A DNA stretch of 64,000 bases from Acidobacteriota bacterium (GCA_019242475.1 JAFAVK010000087.1:48819-112818), one strand, 5' to 3'; shown: positions 35,208 to 45,689, counted from the first letter of the stretch. Program-made: numbers and translations. Notes: generated from the sequence alone by a model not told the origin.

Positions 35208-38200
35208 ATGCACATCAAAGACACTTTCCCCGAGCTGTACCAGATTCGCAAACGCCCCGTCTCGATCGAGGGCGTGCGCGCGAAGCTCCAGGAGAAGCGC
35301 GGGCGCGAGTACTGGCAGAGCCTCGAAGAGCTGGCCGGGTCGGAGGAGTTCGAGGAACTCCTCCACCGCGAGTTCCCGCAGCACGCCGCGGAGTGGGACG
35401 ACTCGACCGACCGCCGCACGTTCCTGAAGCTGATGGGCGCGTCGCTGGCGCTCGCCGGGCTCGCGGGCTGCTCGTACCAGCCGCCCGAGTCCATCGTCCC
35501 GTACGTCCGCCAGCCCGAAGACCTCGTCCCCGGCAAGGCGCTCTACTTCGCCACCGCGATGCCGTTCACGGGCGGCTGCGCGCCGCTGCTCGTGCGCAGC
35601 TACATGGGGCGACCCATCAAAGTCGAAGGGAACGACCTCCACCCGGCCAGCTTAGGCGCGGCCGACGTCTTCGCGCAGGCTTCCATCCTCGGGCTCTACG
35701 ACCCCGACCGCTCGCAGAACCTCATCAACCGCGGCGAGGTGCGCACCTACTCGGGCTTCCTCGGCGAGCTTCTGACCGCGCTCGAAGGGCAGCGCGGCAA
35801 GCAGGGCGCGGGGCTCCGCTTCCTGTCCGAGACGGTCACTTCGCCGACGGTCGGCGCGCTGATGCGCGACATCAAGCGCCGCTGGCCCGGCTCGCAGTGG
35901 TATCAGTGGGAGCCCGCGGGCGGCAACAACGGAAGCCTGGGCGTGCGGCAGGCCGCGGGCGGGTTCGCGACGCCCGTCTACAACTTCGCCGCGGCCGACC
36001 GCGTGCTTTCGCTCGACTCGAACTTCCTCGAATGCGGCCCGGGCGCCCTGCGCTACGCGCGCGACCTCGCCTCCCGCCGCCGCGCCAACGACGGCGACAC
36101 GCGGGAGATTTGCCGGCTGTACGCCGTCGAGACGACGCCGACCAACACCGGCTTCTTCGCGGACAACCGCGTCGCGCTCAAGCCCAGCCAGTTCGCCGCT
36201 TACGTGCGCGGCCTCGCCGCGGCCGTGGGCGCGTCGAGCCCCGCGCTCGCGGGCGGCACCGCCACGTCGGACGAACAGCTCAACAAGATCGCCGCCGACC
36301 TGAAGGCGCACGCGGGCGCGTGCCTCGTCATCGCGGGCGACGAGGCGGCGCCGGAGATTCACGCCCTCGCGCACGCGATGAACACGGCGCTCGGCTCGGT
36401 CGGCAAGACCGTCACGTACGTCGAGCCGATAGAGGAGAACCCGACCGACCAGTTGAACGACCTGCGCACGCTCGTAGGCGAGATCGACGCGGGCGCCGTG
36501 GACATCCTCGTCATCATCGGCGGCAACCCCGTCTACACGACGCCGGCCGACCTCAAGCTCGACGAGGCGCGGATGAAGAAGGTGCGCCTCGCCGCCCACC
36601 TCTCGCCCTACGACGACGAGACCTCGGAGCTGTGCCACTGGCACATCCCGCAGACGCACTTCCTCGAAGAGTGGGGCGACACGCGCGCCTTCGACGGCAC
36701 CGTCACCATCCAGCAGCCGCTCATCACGCCGCTCTACAACGGCAAGAGCGCGTGCGAGCTGCTCGCGGCGTTCACCGACAACCCAGACCGCCGCGGCTAC
36801 GACATCGTCCGCCAGTACTGGCTGACCGAGGGGCGCGCCGCACTGCTCGGCGGCGCCGCGGCCGCCGGTGCGTCCGGGCTCGCCATCCCGGGCGCTTCAG
36901 GCACGACCCCTTCGGCAACCGCGGCGCCTTCGTCAACTCCGGCGCAAGCCGGCGCGAACGGCGGCGGCAACCCTCCGCTGGGCGGCGGCGCGGCGGCCCC
37001 GACTTCGAACACTGCGACGGGCTCGAACGGCGCCGCGCCTTCGACCGGCGCGGCCACGCCGGACGCCGCGTTCGAGCGCGCGTGGCGCAGGGCTCTCAAC
37101 GACGGCTTCGTCGCCAACTCCGCGAAGAGACCCGCGGGGGGCGGCGGCGCGGGCGCGGCCCCGAACGCGGGCGCCGCTCAAGGCGCGACGACCACGCCGC
37201 CGGCCACGGCCCAACCCGCCGCGCCCGCGGCCGCGGGCGCCTACGAGATCGTCTTCCGCACCGACCCGTCCGTCCACGACGGGCGCTTCTCGAACAACGG
37301 CTGGTTGCAGGAGCTGCCCAAGCCCTTGACGAAGCTGACGTGGGACAACGTCGCCATCATCAGCCCGGTGACCGCCGAGAAGCTCGGCGTCGGCATGGCG
37401 CCCGACGGCGCGGTCGAGGCCGGCGGCCCGCGCCGCGTCAACCGCCTCAACTATAAGGGCGGCGAGGTCGAGGCCGAGACGCTGCGGCTCACCTACCGCG
37501 GGCGCGTCTTCCCCGACAAGAACAACAAGATGCACGAGGAGATGGTCGTCCCCGTCTTCATTCTGCCGGGGCAGCCCGACGACGTGGTGACCGTGCAGCT
37601 CGGCTACGGCCGCTGGCGCTCGGGGCGCGTCGGCGGGAATCTGCGCGAAGGCCGCCGCGGCTTCAACGCCTACGACCTGCGCACGTCCGACGCGATGTGG
37701 TCGGGGACGGGCCTCGGCGTCGAGGCGACGGGCGACAGCTACAACCTCGCCTGCACGCAGATTCACTTCCGCATGGAGGGGCGCGAGATCGTCCGCGCCG
37801 GCACCTTCGCCGAATGGAAGCGCGACCCGACCCTCGCGCCCGAGCGCGAGCGGAAGAAGGAGCCGCCGCAGCCCGCGGGCGAGAACCGCGAGCCCGAAGG
37901 CGGCGAGACGATGTACCCGCCGTACGACTACTCGGAGCACGAGGAGGTCGGCCGGCGCGGCTACAAGTGGGGGATGGCGATTGATGTGGCGACTTGCGTC
38001 GGCTGCAACGCCTGCGTCGTCGCCTGCCAGGCCGAGAACAACATCCCGGTCGTCGGCAAGGAGCAGGTCTCGCGCTCGCGCGAGATGCACTGGCTCAGGG
38101 TGGACGCCTACTTCCGCGGCGCGACCGAGGGGCCGGACGGCGTCTACTTCATGCCCGTGCCCTGCCAGCAGTGCGAGAACGCGCCGTGCGAGGCTGTCTG

Positions 38201-38723
38201 CCCCGTCCACGCCACCGTGCACTCGGCCGAGGGCTTGAACGACATGGTCTACAACCGCTGCGTCGGCACGCGGTACTGCTCGAACAACTGCCCGTACAAG
38301 GTGCGCCGCTTCAACTTCCTGCTCTTCCAGGACTGGGACACGCCTTCCTTGAAGATGATGCGGAACCCGGAGGTCTCTGTGCGCTCGCGCGGCGTGATGG
38401 AGAAGTGCACCTACTGCGTCCAGCGCATCGAGTACGCGAAGATGGAGGCCGAGAAGGAGTCGCGCAAAGTCCGCGACGGCGAGATCAAGACCGCCTGCCA
38501 GGCGACCTGCCCGACCGAGGCGATCATCTTCGGCGACCTGAACGACCCGAACAGCCGCGTGGCGAAGCTGCACGCGCAGAAGCGCCGGTACGACCTGCTG
38601 GCCGACCTGAACACGCGCCCGCGGACGGCCTACCTCGGCTCGGTGCGCAACCCGAACGAGGATATCGGGACGGGCGGCGCGGGGCGCGGCGAGAGCGGCA
38701 ACAACGCGCACGGGGAGGCGTAG
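35208..38723 (+). CDS. actB: ActB, molybdopterin-like/iron-sulfur subunit of alternative complex III
   Basis: 1171-residue fusion. Near residue 66 a Tat motif (DRRTFLKLMGASLALAGLAGC) directs folded export. Residues about 100-555 resemble the molybdopterin oxidoreductase fold, which in ACIII lacks the cofactor. Residues about 880-1150 carry ferredoxin-type cysteine motifs: CVGCNACVVAC, CQQCENAPCEAVCP, CVGTRYCSNNCP, CTYC and ACQATCP. They suit three [4Fe-4S] clusters and one [3Fe-4S]. A long Ala/Gly/Pro/Thr/Asn linker (about 555-680) interrupts the Mo-like part and makes the protein larger than usual. It takes electrons from ActC-bound quinol toward ActA/ActE. It follows actA by 19 bases. Confidence 0.95.
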   Translation: MHIKDTFPELYQIRKRPVSIEGVRAKLQEKRGREYWQSLEELAGSEEFEELLHREFPQHAAEWDDSTDRRTFLKLMGASLALAGLAGCSYQPPESIVPYVRQPEDLVPGKALYFATAMPFTGGCAPLLVRSYMGRPIKVEGNDLHPASLGAADVFAQASILGLYDPDRSQNLINRGEVRTYSGFLGELLTALEGQRGKQGAGLRFLSETVTSPTVGALMRDIKRRWPGSQWYQWEPAGGNNGSLGVRQAAGGFATPVYNFAAADRVLSLDSNFLECGPGALRYARDLASRRRANDGDTREICRLYAVETTPTNTGFFADNRVALKPSQFAAYVRGLAAAVGASSPALAGGTATSDEQLNKIAADLKAHAGACLVIAGDEAAPEIHALAHAMNTALGSVGKTVTYVEPIEENPTDQLNDLRTLVGEIDAGAVDILVIIGGNPVYTTPADLKLDEARMKKVRLAAHLSPYDDETSELCHWHIPQTHFLEEWGDTRAFDGTVTIQQPLITPLYNGKSACELLAAFTDNPDRRGYDIVRQYWLTEGRAALLGGAAAAGASGLAIPGASGTTPSATAAPSSTPAQAGANGGGNPPLGGGAAAPTSNTATGSNGAAPSTGAATPDAAFERAWRRALNDGFVANSAKRPAGGGGAGAAPNAGAAQGATTTPPATAQPAAPAAAGAYEIVFRTDPSVHDGRFSNNGWLQELPKPLTKLTWDNVAIISPVTAEKLGVGMAPDGAVEAGGPRRVNRLNYKGGEVEAETLRLTYRGRVFPDKNNKMHEEMVVPVFILPGQPDDVVTVQLGYGRWRSGRVGGNLREGRRGFNAYDLRTSDAMWSGTGLGVEATGDSYNLACTQIHFRMEGREIVRAGTFAEWKRDPTLAPERERKKEPPQPAGENREPEGGETMYPPYDYSEHEEVGRRGYKWGMAIDVATCVGCNACVVACQAENNIPVVGKEQVSRSREMHWLRVDAYFRGATEGPDGVYFMPVPCQQCENAPCEAVCPVHATVHSAEGLNDMVYNRCVGTRYCSNNCPYKVRRFNFLLFQDWDTPSLKMMRNPEVSVRSRGVMEKCTYCVQRIEYAKMEAEKESRKVRDGEIKTACQATCPTEAIIFGDLNDPNSRVAKLHAQKRRYDLLADLNTRPRTAYLGSVRNPNEDIGTGGAGRGESGNNAHGEA

Positions 38724-38730
38724 GGGGCTT

Positions 38731-40124
<1,394 letters not shown>

Positions 40125-40125
<1 letters not shown>

Positions 40126-40676
40126 TGGCTGGGAAGCGTAAAGTGAGGCCGGCCGTCTACGGGCTGATGGCCGAGTTCGACAACCCCTCGGACGCGGTCG
40201 CCGCGGCGCGGCGCGTCCACGAGGAGGGCTACCGGCGCGTGGACGCCTTCTCGCCCTACCCCGTCGAGGAGCTGTCCGAGGCCATCCACGCGCACACGAC
40301 GAAGATGCCGCTCATCGTCCTCATCGGGGGCATCCTGGGCGGGATGGGCGGCTTCCTGTTGCAGTTCTACATAGCTACCATCTACTACCCGATCAACGTC
40401 GGCGGCAAGCCTCTGTACAGTTGGCCGGCCTTCATCCCCGTGACCTTCGAGTGCACGGTGCTCGGGGCGGCGCTCTTCGCCGTCTTCGGGATGCTCGCGC
40501 TGAACGGCCTGCCCGAGCCGTACCACCCGGTCTTCAACGCGCCGAACTTCGCGCTCGCCTCGCGCGACCGCTTCTTCGTGCTCGTCGAATCGGCCGACCC
40601 CAAGTTCGACCGCGAGCGCACGGCGGAGTTCCTCCGCACGCTCGGGCCCCGCGAGGTGACAGATGTCGAACACTGA
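40125..40676 (+). CDS. actD: ActD, DUF3341 membrane subunit of alternative complex III
   Basis: 183 residues with two transmembrane helices (MPLIVLIGGILGGMGGFLLQFY; PVTFECTVLGAALFAVFGMLA) and soluble ends. YGLMAEFDNPSDAVAAARRVHEEGYRRVDAFSPYPVEEL is the DUF3341 signature. The hairpin packs against ActC in known ACIII structures. Its start shares one base with the actC stop. Its end overlaps actE by 14 bases, a strong coupling that places the actE start inside this gene and the following repeat element. Confidence 0.93.
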
Positions 40677-41583
40677 TTTCGGGAAGGGGAGACGGGGAGA
40701 CTTGGAGACGGGGCGAGTCAATCGTCCCCCCGTCGCCCCGTCTGCCCGTCGCCCCGTCTTCTTCTGCCTGCTGCTGACAGTCATCTGCCTGCTCGCGACG
40801 GGCTGCCGCATGGATATGCAGGATCAGCCGAAGTACAAGTATTTCAGGGCGGGCGACAAGAAATTCTTCCCCGACGGCTCGTCTTCGCGCCCGCCGGTCG
40901 AGGGGACGGTGGCGCGCCAGCCGGGCGGGCCGGGCGCCTACCGCGACCGCGAGGACTACTTCTACACGGGCAAGGCGGCGGGCGGCGGCGCGGCGGCCGC
41001 GGGCCAGCCCGCCGCGGGCGGCGTCGGCGCGGCCGTGCCGGCAATGCAGACGAACCTGGCCGCGGGGGCGCAGGCCGGCGCGAGCACGCTCGTGCGCGGT
41101 AACGTCTCGGGCGGCGTGCCCGGCGCGCGCGAGGCGACGGAGACGGGCGGGCCGGACGTGTTTCCCATCACGATTGACAAGGCGGCGTTGGAGAGCGGGC
41201 GCCAGCGCTTCGAGATTTACTGCATTGTTTGCCACGGCAAGACCGGCGAGGGCGACGGGATGGTCGTCCGGCGCGGCTTTCAGAAGCCGCCCTCCTACTA
41301 CGACGACCGGCTCCAGGAGGGGCGCACGCCCGCGTCGCACTTCTTCGACGTAATCACGAACGGCTGGGGCGCGATGCCCGACTACTCGGCGCAGATCTCG
41401 CCGGAAGACCGCTGGAAGATCATCGCGTACGTGCGCGCGCTCCAGCTCAGCCGGAAGCTCAAGCTCGAAGAGCTTTCGCCCGAAGAGCAGAACAAGGTGC
41501 GGACGCCCGCGCCGCCGGCCGAGGGCGAGCACGGCGAGGGCGGCACGCCTTTGCAGTCGCAGCGCGGGGGGGAGCAGCACTAG
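40663..41583 (+). CDS. actE: ActE, monohaem cytochrome c lipoprotein subunit
   Basis: 306 residues; exports electrons from ACIII. The signal peptide ends in a lipobox (VFFCLLLTVICLLATGC, Cys near residue 48), so it is a lipoprotein. One haem site CIVCH lies near residue 187 with a distal Met further on. The region before it is Ala/Gly-rich and low complexity. The first 33 or so residues (GRRGDLETGR...PPVAPSARRP) are encoded by repeat element E4, giving an abnormally long, basic n-region. The start (ATG 40663) lies inside actD; no better start exists before the hydrophobic core. Confidence 0.9.
   Translation: MSNTDFGKGRRGDLETGRVNRPPVAPSARRPVFFCLLLTVICLLATGCRMDMQDQPKYKYFRAGDKKFFPDGSSSRPPVEGTVARQPGGPGAYRDREDYFYTGKAAGGGAAAAGQPAAGGVGAAVPAMQTNLAAGAQAGASTLVRGNVSGGVPGAREATETGGPDVFPITIDKAALESGRQRFEIYCIVCHGKTGEGDGMVVRRGFQKPPSYYDDRLQEGRTPASHFFDVITNGWGAMPDYSAQISPEDRWKIIAYVRALQLSRKLKLEELSPEEQNKVRTPAPPAEGEHGEGGTPLQSQRGGEQH
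40686..40761. repeat. heptamer-type inverted-repeat element E4, inside actE coding sequence
   Basis: The left arm 40686-40716 (GGGGAGAC-type units ending GGGGCGA) and right arm 40731-40761 (CGTCGCC CCGTCTG CCCGTCG CCCCGTC) are imperfect complements around a 14-nt loop. It starts 10 bp after the actD stop and is translated as the N-terminus of ActE. Confidence 0.75.
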
Positions 41584-41584
41584 G

Positions 41585-42850
41585 ATGGAAGCGGCCACCA
41601 CACACACTTTCGACGCCCCCGCCGAACTCGGGCGCTACCGCACGCGCGCACTCCTGGTCGGCGCGGTCTTCCTCGTCGTCGGCGCCGCGCTCGCCTTCCT
41701 GATGGGGCAGACGGCCGGCTACGGCGGGCTCGTCCACGTCCTGCGCTCCTACCTCGTCGGCTTCTTCTTCGTGACGGGCGTCTCGGTCGGGAGTCTGGCC
41801 TGGCTCTGCCTCGGCCACATGACGGGCGGCGCGTGGGCCATCACCAGCCGGCGCCTCTTCGAGGCGGCGACGCGCTGCATCCCGCTCTGCGCCGTGCTCT
41901 TCATCCCGGTCGTCGTCTCGCTCTTCGTCCACGACCACGGGCACTCGGTCTACGAGTGGTCTGACCCGTCGATAGTCGCCGGCGACGAGGCGCTCAAGCA
42001 CAAGAGCCTCTACCTGAACCCGCTCTTCTTCATCATCCGCGCCGTCGTCTACTTCGGGGTCTGGTTCGCCTTCGCCTTCATTTTGAGCCGCTGGTCGGCG
42101 GAGCAGGACAGGTCGGCCGACCCGCGCCTGCGCCGGAAGATGCAGGACATCTCGGGGCCGGGCATCCTGCTCTTCGGGCTGACGGTGACGTTCGCGGCCA
42201 TCGACTGGGGGATGTCTCTGGAGCCGCACTGGTTCTCGACCATCTACGGCCTCATCATCATGGCCGGGTGGGGGCTGTCGGCTTTGGCCTTCATCATCAC
42301 GGTGGCGACCTGGCTCGGCGCGCGCGAGCCGATGGAGCACGCCTACCAGCCTTTGCACTTCCACGACTGGGGCAAGCTCCTGCTCGCGCTCGTGATGCTC
42401 TACGCCTACTTCGCCTTCTCGCAGTTCCTCATTACGTGGGCGGGGAATCTGCCGGAGGAGATTCCGTTCTACCTGCGGCGCCTGCGCGGCGGGTGGCAGT
42501 TCATCGGGCTTACGATCATCCTCTTCCACTTCGCGCTCCCCTTCGTGCTGCTCCTCTCCCGGCACCGCAAGCGCGTGCCGCGAAGCTTAAGGCGCATCGC
42601 GCTCCTGATGCTCTTCATGCGCGTGGTCGATCTGGTCTTCTTCTTCGCCCCCTCGGTGCACCAGGGCGGCGAGCCCGAGTGGCACGCGTCCGACCTCGCG
42701 CGCAGCTTCCTGCCGATGCTGGCGATGGCCGTGGGCCTCGGCGGCATCTGGCTCTGGTACTACTTCGGGCAGCTCGCCAGCCGCCCGCTGCTCCCGCTCG
42801 GCGAACGAGACCTCGAAAAGGCCATCGCGCCGGCGGAGGGACACCACTGA
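41585..42850 (+). CDS. actF: ActF, second NrfD-like membrane subunit
   Basis: 421 residues with about ten transmembrane helices, paralogous in fold to ActC but shorter and without the same His/Asp set. Examples are ALLVGAVFLVVGAALAFLMGQTAGYGG, VGSLAWLCLGHMTGGAWAITSRRLFEA and LFGLTVTFAAIDWGMSLEPHWFSTIYGLIIMAGWGLSALAF. ActF completes the ActC-ActF membrane core and may carry a proton channel. It begins one base after actE. A heptamer element follows its stop by three bases. Confidence 0.93.
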   Translation: MEAATTHTFDAPAELGRYRTRALLVGAVFLVVGAALAFLMGQTAGYGGLVHVLRSYLVGFFFVTGVSVGSLAWLCLGHMTGGAWAITSRRLFEAATRCIPLCAVLFIPVVVSLFVHDHGHSVYEWSDPSIVAGDEALKHKSLYLNPLFFIIRAVVYFGVWFAFAFILSRWSAEQDRSADPRLRRKMQDISGPGILLFGLTVTFAAIDWGMSLEPHWFSTIYGLIIMAGWGLSALAFIITVATWLGAREPMEHAYQPLHFHDWGKLLLALVMLYAYFAFSQFLITWAGNLPEEIPFYLRRLRGGWQFIGLTIILFHFALPFVLLLSRHRKRVPRSLRRIALLMLFMRVVDLVFFFAPSVHQGGEPEWHASDLARSFLPMLAMAVGLGGIWLWYYFGQLASRPLLPLGERDLEKAIAPAEGHH

Positions 42851-42853
42851 GGA

Positions 42854-42939
42854 GATGATGAGTGATAAATGCGGAATGATGAATTAAGAAATTTCAAGCA
42901 GCGCCGTATTCATCACTCAGCATTCAGCATTCAGCATTA
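42854..42939. repeat. heptamer inverted-repeat element E5 (AATGATG/AATGCTG type)
   Basis: The left arm 42854-42886 is built from GATGATG, AGTGATA, AATGCGG and AATGATG. The right arm 42907-42939 is built from CATTCAG-type units. The loop is 20 nt and carries AAGCAGCG, shared with the loop of element E9. It lies between actF and the next gene of the same operon. Confidence 0.8.
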
Positions 42940-42947
42940 GAGGTTCT

Positions 42948-43469
42948 ATGGCTCACGGCAAGCGCAGACGGGACAGCATTCACGAGACGCCGGACGTGTC
43001 TTACATCACGAACCCGGACGTGGCGCACGAGGAGTCGGACGTGGCGGTGCGCCCGCTCCTGTGGTTCGTGGGCGGGCTGACGTTCTTCACGATCATCACC
43101 TGCATAGCGATGCTGCTGCTCTTCAAGTTCTTCCAGGGGCGCGAGGAGTCGCAGGAGTTGGCCCCTTCGCCGCTCGCGCGCCAGGGGACGGAGCGCCTGC
43201 CGCCCGAGCCGCGGCTCCAGCTCGCGCCCGGCTGGGAGGTGACGAACGACGAGGGGAAGCGGCAAGACCTCTCCTACGGCACGCAGAGCAACTACGTGCC
43301 GCAGCCCTGGTCGGAGTGGATTCTGGTCAACCGGGAGTGGCAGCACGAGCTGAAGGAGTACGGCTGGGCCGACCAGCAGGCGGGCACCGCGCGCATTCCC
43401 GTCGAGCGCGCCATGGATCTCTACCTCGAGCGCCGGGCCAAACAGCAGCAGCCGCCGCCGGCGAAGTGA
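42948..43469 (+). CDS. membrane-anchored protein of the ACIII-caa3 operon
   Basis: 173 residues: a cytoplasmic N-terminus (RRRDSIHETPDVSYITNPDVAHEESDV), one transmembrane helix (LLWFVGGLTFFTIITCIAMLLLF, about 37-59), then an extracytoplasmic domain. That domain has RLQLAPGWEV, WSEWILVNREWQHELKEYGW and the closing RIPVERAMDLYLER. No cofactor motif is present. Its place between actF and sco fits a small accessory or linker subunit of the ACIII-oxidase supercomplex, but I cannot equate it with ActG. The TGA stop lies in the first heptamer of element E6. Confidence 0.8.
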   Translation: MAHGKRRRDSIHETPDVSYITNPDVAHEESDVAVRPLLWFVGGLTFFTIITCIAMLLLFKFFQGREESQELAPSPLARQGTERLPPEPRLQLAPGWEVTNDEGKRQDLSYGTQSNYVPQPWSEWILVNREWQHELKEYGWADQQAGTARIPVERAMDLYLERRAKQQQPPPAK

Positions 43470-43604
43470 GCGGTGAGCAGTAAGCGGTGAGCAGTTTCAG
43501 GAAGTGAGAGCTTTTGTGAGAAGTAGTTTCAAAGCCGAGTTCGTGAGGCGCGCGGTGACGGCGGTCGGGCTTTTACTGCTCACCGCTTACTGCTCGCCGC
43601 TCAC
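43466..43604. repeat. heptamer inverted-repeat element E6 (GTGAGCA/GTAAGCG type)
   Basis: The left arm 43466-43498 is GTGAGCG GTGAGCA GTAAGCG GTGAGCA GTTTC. The right arm 43572-43604 is its complement with very few mismatches over 33. The 73-nt loop shares AGTTT.AAAG, GAGTTC and GGGCTTT blocks with the E2 loop despite a different heptamer. It provides the stop of the upstream gene and most of the 5' coding end of sco. Confidence 0.88.
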
Positions 43605-44418
43605 GGTTCAAGCGCAGTACGCGCAGCCGCCGGTGGGGCCGGTGCCGACGGGCAAGTCCAACGAGGTCTTGAAGCAGGTCAACATCGAGCAGAAGCTCGG
43701 CAGCCAGATCCCGCTCGACCTCAAGTTCCGCGACGAGACGGGGCGCGAGGTGCGGCTCGGCGAATACTTCGGGAAGGGCCGGCCGGTCGCCCTCACCCTC
43801 GTCTACTACGAGTGCCCGATGCTCTGCAACCAGGTCTTGAACGGCGCGGTCGGCGCGTTCCAGGCGCTCAGTTTCACGGCGGGCAAGGAGTTCGAGGTCG
43901 TGACCGTCAGCTTCGACCCGCGCGAAGGCCCCGACCTCGCCGCGGAGAAGAAGGAGACCTACCTCAGGCGCTACAAGCGCGAGGGGGCCGAAGAGGGCTG
44001 GCACTTCCTGACCGGCGACGAGGCTTCGATCAAGGCCCTGGCCGACGCGGTCGGCTTCCGTTACGCGTGGGACGATGAGTCGCAGCAGTTCGCGCACGCC
44101 TCGGCCTTGATGGTGGCGACGCCCGGCGGGAAGCTGTCGCACTACTTCTACGGCATCGACTACGCGCCGAGGGATTTGCGGCTCGCGTTCGTCGAGGCGT
44201 CCGAGGGCAAGGTCGGGTCGCCGGTCGATTCGCTCCTGCTCTTCTGCTACCACTACGACCCGGCGGTCGGCCGCTTCGCGCCGGTGATGGGGGCGCTGCG
44301 CGTGGCGGGCGTGCTGACGGTCTTGGGCCTCGTCGCGCTCATCCTCTACCTGCGGCGGGTGACGAGGCGGCGCGAGGAGGAATGGGAGCAGGAGTTGAGC
44401 GTGGGCGGGCCGGTCTGA
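43504..44418 (+). CDS. SCO1/SenC-family copper chaperone, membrane anchored
   Basis: Delivers copper to the CuA site of the oxidase encoded just downstream. It has 304 residues from GTG 43504; GTG 43516, with AGGAAG 11 bases upstream, is an alternative. The Sec signal peptide (RRAVTAVGLLLLTAYCSPLTVQA|Q) is followed by the thioredoxin-fold domain with copper ligands CPMLC (about 104-108) and His in FAHASALM (near 200). An additional C-terminal transmembrane helix (VAGVLTVLGLVALILYL) anchors it, unlike simple SCO proteins. The signal peptide is encoded entirely by repeat element E6. Confidence 0.92.
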   Translation: MRAFVRSSFKAEFVRRAVTAVGLLLLTAYCSPLTVQAQYAQPPVGPVPTGKSNEVLKQVNIEQKLGSQIPLDLKFRDETGREVRLGEYFGKGRPVALTLVYYECPMLCNQVLNGAVGAFQALSFTAGKEFEVVTVSFDPREGPDLAAEKKETYLRRYKREGAEEGWHFLTGDEASIKALADAVGFRYAWDDESQQFAHASALMVATPGGKLSHYFYGIDYAPRDLRLAFVEASEGKVGSPVDSLLLFCYHYDPAVGRFAPVMGALRVAGVLTVLGLVALILYLRRVTRRREEEWEQELSVGGPV

Positions 44419-44470
44419 TGCGAACAGGGGGCCGCCAGAGTACCGACCCTTCGGGGGAAGGGGAGTCCGA

Positions 44471-45631
44471 GTGAACCTGATGCAGTCGATTCCGATACCG
44501 AATGTAAGCCTGCCGGTGCCGTTCTCGCCCGAGCAGGCCTCGACGTTCGCGCCGCACGTGGACGCGCTCTACGTCTACCTCGTGACGCTGACGGCCTTCC
44601 TGACGCTGGCGGTCTCGGCGGCCATCGTCTTCTTCGCCGTCAAGTACCGGCGGCGGCAGCCGGACGAGCTGCCGCGCCCCATCGCCGGCTCGATGGTGCT
44701 GGAGCTGACGTGGACGATCATCCCGCTCATGGTCGCCATGACCATCTTCATCTGGGGGGCGTCGATCTACTTCAAGGCGTACCGCGCGCCGCAGCAGGCG
44801 ATGGAGGTCTACGTCGTCGCCAAGCAGTGGATGTGGAAGTTCCAGCACCAGACGGGGCAGCGCGAGATCAACGAGCTGCACATCCCGGTCGGCGCGCGCG
44901 TCAAGCTGACGATGACGACCGAGGACGTCATCCACAGCTTCTACGTCCCGGCCTTCCGCATCAAGCAGGACGTGGTGCCGGGCCGCTACCTCCAGACCTG
45001 GTTCGAGGCGACGAAGACCGGCAAGTTCTACCTCTTCTGCGCGGAGTACTGCGGCACGAACCATTCGGGGATGGGCGGCTACATCTACGTCATGGAGCCG
45101 GCGGCCTACCAGCAGTGGCTCGCGGGCGGCTCGGGGGCGGAGTCGGCGGCCTCGCAGGGGCAGAAGCTCTTCCAGCAGCGCGGCTGCGCCTCCTGCCACC
45201 AGGTCGAGGCCGGCGGGCAGCAGGGGCGCGGCCCCACGCTCTACGGCATCTTCGGCCGCCAGCAGCAGATCGAGGGCGACGGCGCCGTGACCGTGGACGA
45301 GTCCTACATCCGCGAGTCGATCCTCAACCCGCAGGCGAAGACCGCCGCGGGCTTCCAGAACATCATGCCGACCTTCCAGGGTCAGCTCTCCGAGGAGCAG
45401 ATCCTCCAGCTCGTCGCCTACGTCCGCTCGCTGGCGCCCGCGGGGCAGCAGCCGGGCGCCGCCGCGGCGGGCACGCAGACGACTTCGGGGCCGACGACCG
45501 GCGGCGTCCCGCCGTCGCAGCAGCGCAGCAACCCGCTCGCGCCGACCGGCGAGCGGCAGGGGAGCCCCGCCCCGCAGGCGCCGCCCGCCGGCAACACCGG
45601 CACCACCGGCAACGCGAACCGCCGGCCGTGA
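44471..45631 (+). CDS. coxB: cytochrome c oxidase subunit II with fused cytochrome c (caa3 type)
   Basis: 386 residues from GTG 44471 (ATG 44480 is an in-frame alternative) behind GGGGAAGGGGAG. Two transmembrane helices lead to the CuA cupredoxin domain: KQWMWKFQHQ supplies the aromatic patch, and CAEYCGTNHSGMGGY (about 195-209) the two Cys, His and Met. A C-terminal cytochrome c domain has CASCH (near 239) and MPTFQGQL as the distal Met loop. A Pro/Gly/Thr-rich tail (about 325-386) ends the protein. Fusion to cytochrome c means electrons can arrive directly from ActE. Confidence 0.96.
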   Translation: MNLMQSIPIPNVSLPVPFSPEQASTFAPHVDALYVYLVTLTAFLTLAVSAAIVFFAVKYRRRQPDELPRPIAGSMVLELTWTIIPLMVAMTIFIWGASIYFKAYRAPQQAMEVYVVAKQWMWKFQHQTGQREINELHIPVGARVKLTMTTEDVIHSFYVPAFRIKQDVVPGRYLQTWFEATKTGKFYLFCAEYCGTNHSGMGGYIYVMEPAAYQQWLAGGSGAESAASQGQKLFQQRGCASCHQVEAGGQQGRGPTLYGIFGRQQQIEGDGAVTVDESYIRESILNPQAKTAAGFQNIMPTFQGQLSEEQILQLVAYVRSLAPAGQQPGAAAAGTQTTSGPTTGGVPPSQQRSNPLAPTGERQGSPAPQAPPAGNTGTTGNANRRP

Positions 45632-45689
45632 GCGGGCGCGCGCAAGGGTCGAGGAGTAAGGGCAAGGCAGTTTTAGGGAAGACGCATTT

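Noticed and set aside
42948..43469. Naming the gene after actF as actG
   Set aside because: It occupies a plausible position, but I cannot recognise an ActG-specific motif. Left unnamed.
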